Position numbers and translations under genes: made by a program. A DNA stretch of 14,553 bases from an uncultured Faecalibacterium sp. Its GTDB lineage: Bacteria; Bacillota; Clostridia; Oscillospirales; Ruminococcaceae. The stretch's first letter is position 1, and each line of letters opens with the position of its first letter. The stretch is from the NCBI GenBank assembly GCA_902463905.1, contig CABQHF010000028.1, positions 1-14,553 of the forward strand. Reading direction: 5' to 3'. The notes beneath the pieces are model-generated. The model saw only the letters and a program-made list of their open reading frames with translations. It was not told where the DNA came from and searched no databases. This document shows positions 12,568 to 14,553 of this stretch, piece by piece.

Positions 12568-12912
12568 ATGGCAACAATCTATCGTGGCACCGGATGGAGT
12601 TCCAGCCTGATCGGTGAGACCAAGAACGGCACTGTCTACCGCGGCACGGGCTGGAGCTCGGACGCTGTGGGCGAATATAAGAACGGCACCATCTATCGCG
12701 GCACCGGATGGAGTTCGGATGCGATCGGCGAGTACAAAAACGGCACCATCTATGTTGGCACCGGCCTGAGCTCCCACGAGGTGGGAGAGTACAAGGACGG
12801 CACGATCTACCGCGGTACCGGCTGGCACTCCACCGCCATCGGCGAATACAAGGACGACTCCGAAGGCGTGGGCGCCGCAGCACTTTTGCTGTTGGCCTCC
12901 GAAATGATCTGA
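12568..12912 (+). CDS. Small protein of five 19-residue repeats
   Basis: The 114-residue protein is almost entirely five tandem units of pattern T(I/V)Y(R)GTGWSS-x-x-(I/V)GEYK(N/D)G (residues 3-97), then an acidic/Gly turn and a hydrophobic end AAALLLLASEMI. The short beta-strand plus Gly pattern looks like a beta-propeller or 'beta flower' type repeat fold; this is inference and the function is unknown. No signal peptide is seen. AGGAGG (12555-12560) begins two bases after the upstream stop and lies seven bases before ATG, so it is probably co-transcribed with the Sel1/TPR gene. The conserved Trp, Tyr and Ser in each unit could form repeated ligand pockets. A strong terminator follows. Confidence 0.8.
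   Translation: MATIYRGTGWSSSLIGETKNGTVYRGTGWSSDAVGEYKNGTIYRGTGWSSDAIGEYKNGTIYVGTGLSSHEVGEYKDGTIYRGTGWHSTAIGEYKDDSEGVGAAALLLLASEMI
12574..12858 (+). repeat. Five tandem 57-bp coding repeats
   Basis: Five in-frame 57-bp units encode the 19-residue repeats. Nucleotide copies differ at many third positions (for example GGCACC/GGCACG and GGATGG/GGCTGG), while most key residues are kept, which suggests selection on the protein rather than a very recent expansion. Confidence 0.8.
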
Positions 12913-12931
12913 GCACTTTTTTCTGATACAC

Positions 12932-12977
12932 AAAAGGCACCCGCCGTGGAAAATCTCCATAACAGGTGCCTTTTTTT
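12932..12977. terminator. Bidirectional terminator after the repeat protein
   Basis: A 10-bp stem pairs AAAAGGCACC (12932-12941) with GGTGCCTTTT (12965-12974), followed by TTTTTTT on the plus side. The minus side has TTTTGTGT, so it may also end the rfbB transcript that stops at 13001. Confidence 0.85.
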
Positions 12978-13000
12978 CATTTTCAGTGCTTTACAGGGTG

Positions 13001-14065
13001 TTACTTATTCTTGTACATATCCTGATAGTATTTCTGGTAATCACCGCTGGTGACGTGCTCCATCCACTCCTGGTGGTTCAGGTACCAGTCGATAGTCAGC
13101 ACGATGCCCTTCTCGAAGGGGGTCTCGGGGTACCAGCCCAGATCGTTCTTGATCTTGGTGGGGTCGATGCCGTAGCGGCGGTCGTGGCCCAGACGGTCAG
13201 CCACATGCTTGATCAGATCCTCGCTGATGCCTTCGTCCTGCAGACGGTCGTGGAGCTGGTTGATGATGGTCTTGACGATGAAGATGTTGGGCCGCTCGTT
13301 GTGGCCACCCACATTGTACACCTCACCGATCTTGCCGCCGTTGGCCACCATGTCGATAGCCTTGCAGTGATCCTCCACATACAGCCAGTCGCGGATCTGC
13401 ATACCGTCGCCATAGATGGGCAGCTGCTTGTGGTGCTTCACGTTGTTGATCATCAGAGGGATCAGCTTTTCCGGGAACTGGTAGGGGCCGTAGTTGTTGG
13501 AGCACCGGGTGATGTTCACCGGCATGCCGTAGGTGTCGTGGAAGGCCATCACGAACATATCGGCGCTTGCCTTGGAGGAGGAATAGGGGCTGTGGGGGCA
13601 CAGCGGAGTGGTCTCCATGAAGTAGCCGTCAGCACCCAGTGCGCCGTACACCTCATCGGTGGACACCTGCAGGTACTTCTTGCCCTCTTTCCAGGTCTTG
13701 GCCTCGGCGTCGTACCAGGCTTCCTTAGCGCGCTGCAGCAGGTTGACGGTGCCCATCACGTTGCTCTGCACAAAGATCTCCGGGTTCTTGATGGAGCGGT
13801 CCACATGGCTCTCGGCAGCAAAGTTGATAACATAGTCGAAATCGTACTTCTGGAACAGGCTCTCCACCAGTTCCTTGTCGCAGATGTCGCCCTGCACGAA
13901 CACATGGCGGGGGTCCCCCTCCACGTCCTTCAGGTTTTCCAGGTTGCCGGCGTAGGTCAGCTTATCCAGGTTGACCAGCAGGATCTCCGGGTATTTCTTG
14001 AGCATATAATGCACAAAGTTGGAACCAATAAAACCGGCGCAGCCGGTGATCAGATAGGTTTTCAT
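13001..14065 (-). CDS. rfbB: dTDP-glucose 4,6-dehydratase
   Basis: The 354-residue protein converts dTDP-glucose to dTDP-4-keto-6-deoxyglucose, the second step of dTDP-L-rhamnose synthesis, in the cytoplasm. It is an extended short-chain dehydrogenase with NAD-binding GCAGFIG (Gly8, Gly11, Gly14), the catalytic Thr136-Asp137-Glu138 in STDEVYG, and the YxxxK pair Tyr161 and Lys165 in YSSSK. Other family blocks are FAAESHVDRSI, RCSNNYGPYQFPEKLIPL, YGDGMQIRDWLYVEDH and YNVGG. Length fits the family. GAGGAAAT upstream of ATG 14065 is the ribosome site. It lies downstream of rfbD on the same strand, 171 bases away across a repeat element, and is probably in the same transcript. The product supports rhamnose-containing cell-wall or capsular polysaccharide. 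Confidence 0.97.
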   Translation of the reverse strand: MKTYLITGCAGFIGSNFVHYMLKKYPEILLVNLDKLTYAGNLENLKDVEGDPRHVFVQGDICDKELVESLFQKYDFDYVINFAAESHVDRSIKNPEIFVQSNVMGTVNLLQRAKEAWYDAEAKTWKEGKKYLQVSTDEVYGALGADGYFMETTPLCPHSPYSSSKASADMFVMAFHDTYGMPVNITRCSNNYGPYQFPEKLIPLMINNVKHHKQLPIYGDGMQIRDWLYVEDHCKAIDMVANGGKIGEVYNVGGHNERPNIFIVKTIINQLHDRLQDEGISEDLIKHVADRLGHDRRYGIDPTKIKNDLGWYPETPFEKGIVLTIDWYLNHQEWMEHVTSGDYQKYYQDMYKNK

Positions 14066-14095
14066 AAGTTTATTTCCTCAAAGTTTCGTTGTAGT

Positions 14096-14232
14096 AAATC
14101 CCTCTCAGTCATCGCTGCGCGATGCCAGCTCCCCCGAAAGGGGGAGCTTTTTTCAGCGTTCCCTCCAGATGCATAAAACCTCGCCCTTCGGGAGAGGCGG
14201 ATGCGAGGGAACTGAGCAGACGGAGAGGGTTT
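14096..14232. repeat. Intergenic repeat element between rfbD and rfbB
   Basis: The ends are imperfect inverted repeats: AAATCCCTCTCAGTC at the left and the complement of GACGGAGAGGGTTT at the right. Inside are two hairpins, one a perfect 9-bp stem with a GAAA loop and another bounded by GTTCCCTC/GAGGGAAC (14158-14165 with 14205-14212). The compact, GC-rich, gene-free structure resembles dispersed intergenic repeats of Faecalibacterium-type genomes (from memory, not searched). Confidence 0.6.
14127..14153 (+). terminator. Plus-strand terminator-like hairpin inside the repeat element
   Basis: AGCTCCCCC and GGGGGAGCT (14127-14135 with 14140-14148) flank a GAAA loop and are followed by TTTTTT. 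The T tract is on the plus side, so it should stop antisense transcripts and allow minus-strand rfbD-to-rfbB transcription to pass. Confidence 0.6.
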
Positions 14233-14236
14233 CATC

Positions 14237-14553
14237 TCAGTCTTTCATTCCGTTGTCGCCGTCCCAGTGGGTGAAGAAGCAGGCCAGTGCATCCTTCCAG
14301 TCACGGACGTCGTTGCCAACAGTGCAGCGCAGCATCCGGTTGTCCAGAGCGCTCCACTTCGGGCGGTCGGCGCTGTCCGGGTGCTTTGCCTTGTACTCCT
14401 CGCTGGTGCAGGGAGCCACGGTGGCGTCCACACCGGACAGGCGGATGATCTCGGACGCGAAGTCATACCAGGAGCACACGCCCTCGCCGGTGCAGTGATA
14501 CAGGCCGTACTCGTGGGTCACGCACAGCTGCAGGATCTCGTGGGCCAGATCCA
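14237..14553 (-). CDS. rfbD: dTDP-4-dehydrorhamnose reductase, C-terminal part
   Basis: The open frame continues to the window edge, so the start is outside. The visible 105 residues read DLAHEILQLCVTHEYGLYHCTGEGVCSWYDFASEII in two stretches, then ...ADRPKWSALDNRML...DWKDALACFF. These match the C-terminal substrate-binding part of RfbD/RmlD: YH-x-(S/T)G-x-G-x-CSWY-x-FA-x-EI and RP-x-x-S-x-LDN. The enzyme makes dTDP-L-rhamnose, the last step of the pathway, in the cytoplasm. It lies directly upstream of rfbB. An apparent internal ATG at 14521 is not the start. Confidence 0.93.
   Translation of the reverse strand, partial: DLAHEILQLCVTHEYGLYHCTGEGVCSWYDFASEIIRLSGVDATVAPCTSEEYKAKHPDSADRPKWSALDNRMLRCTVGNDVRDWKDALACFFTHWDGDNGMKD

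Noticed and set aside
12574..12858. Possible CRISPR-like array because of five regular 57-bp units
   Set aside because: The units are contiguous, in frame and encode a conserved protein repeat; there are no unique spacers and no cas genes.
12986..14176. 396-residue open frame on the plus strand opposite rfbB
   Set aside because: RfbB on the minus strand is full-length with catalytic residues; the plus frame is a Val/His-rich shadow.

Overview
The window looks like chromosome from a GC-rich Gram-positive anaerobe of the Clostridia, probably Faecalibacterium or a close Oscillospiraceae relative. This is inferred from CTG/GCC-rich codons, strong AGGAGG-type ribosome sites, a DUF3793 gene, a split feoA-feoA-feoB operon with a Cys-rich FeoB companion, and GC-rich intergenic repeats. 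No 16S or marker gene is present, so the genus is inference.

Layout. Positions 1-2226 (+) hold the tail of one and two complete tandem secreted SGNH/GDSL hydrolases. A 159-bp element with near-perfect 22-bp terminal inverted repeats follows, between convergent genes. Positions 2417-6220 (-) hold a three-gene operon: a small DtxR/MntR-like winged-helix regulator, then the two halves of a CydD/CydC-like heterodimeric ABC transporter. Positions 6340-9301 (-) are the ferrous iron uptake operon feoA-feoA-feoB plus a Cys-rich membrane peptide, closed by a strong terminator. After about 480 bp without a convincing gene comes a DUF3793 gene (-). A divergent uridine-kinase-like P-loop gene (+) follows. 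Positions 11319-12912 form a more AT-rich accessory island: an XRE regulator (-), a divergent frameshifted Sel1/TPR-type gene, and a protein made of five 19-residue repeats. At 13001-14553 (-) lies part of a dTDP-rhamnose cluster (rfbD partial, rfbB) with a repeat element between the genes.

The main discovery is a shared 16-bp dyad, GTTAG-N6-CTAAC or a close variant. It occurs twice in front of the DUF3793 gene, up to three times around the feo promoter, and once in front of the regulator/ABC operon; I found no comparable site elsewhere in the window. This ties DUF3793, Feo and the CydDC-like transporter into one proposed iron/metal regulon. The regulator encoded here is a candidate but unproven binder, because its usual DtxR-family metal ligands appear to be missing.
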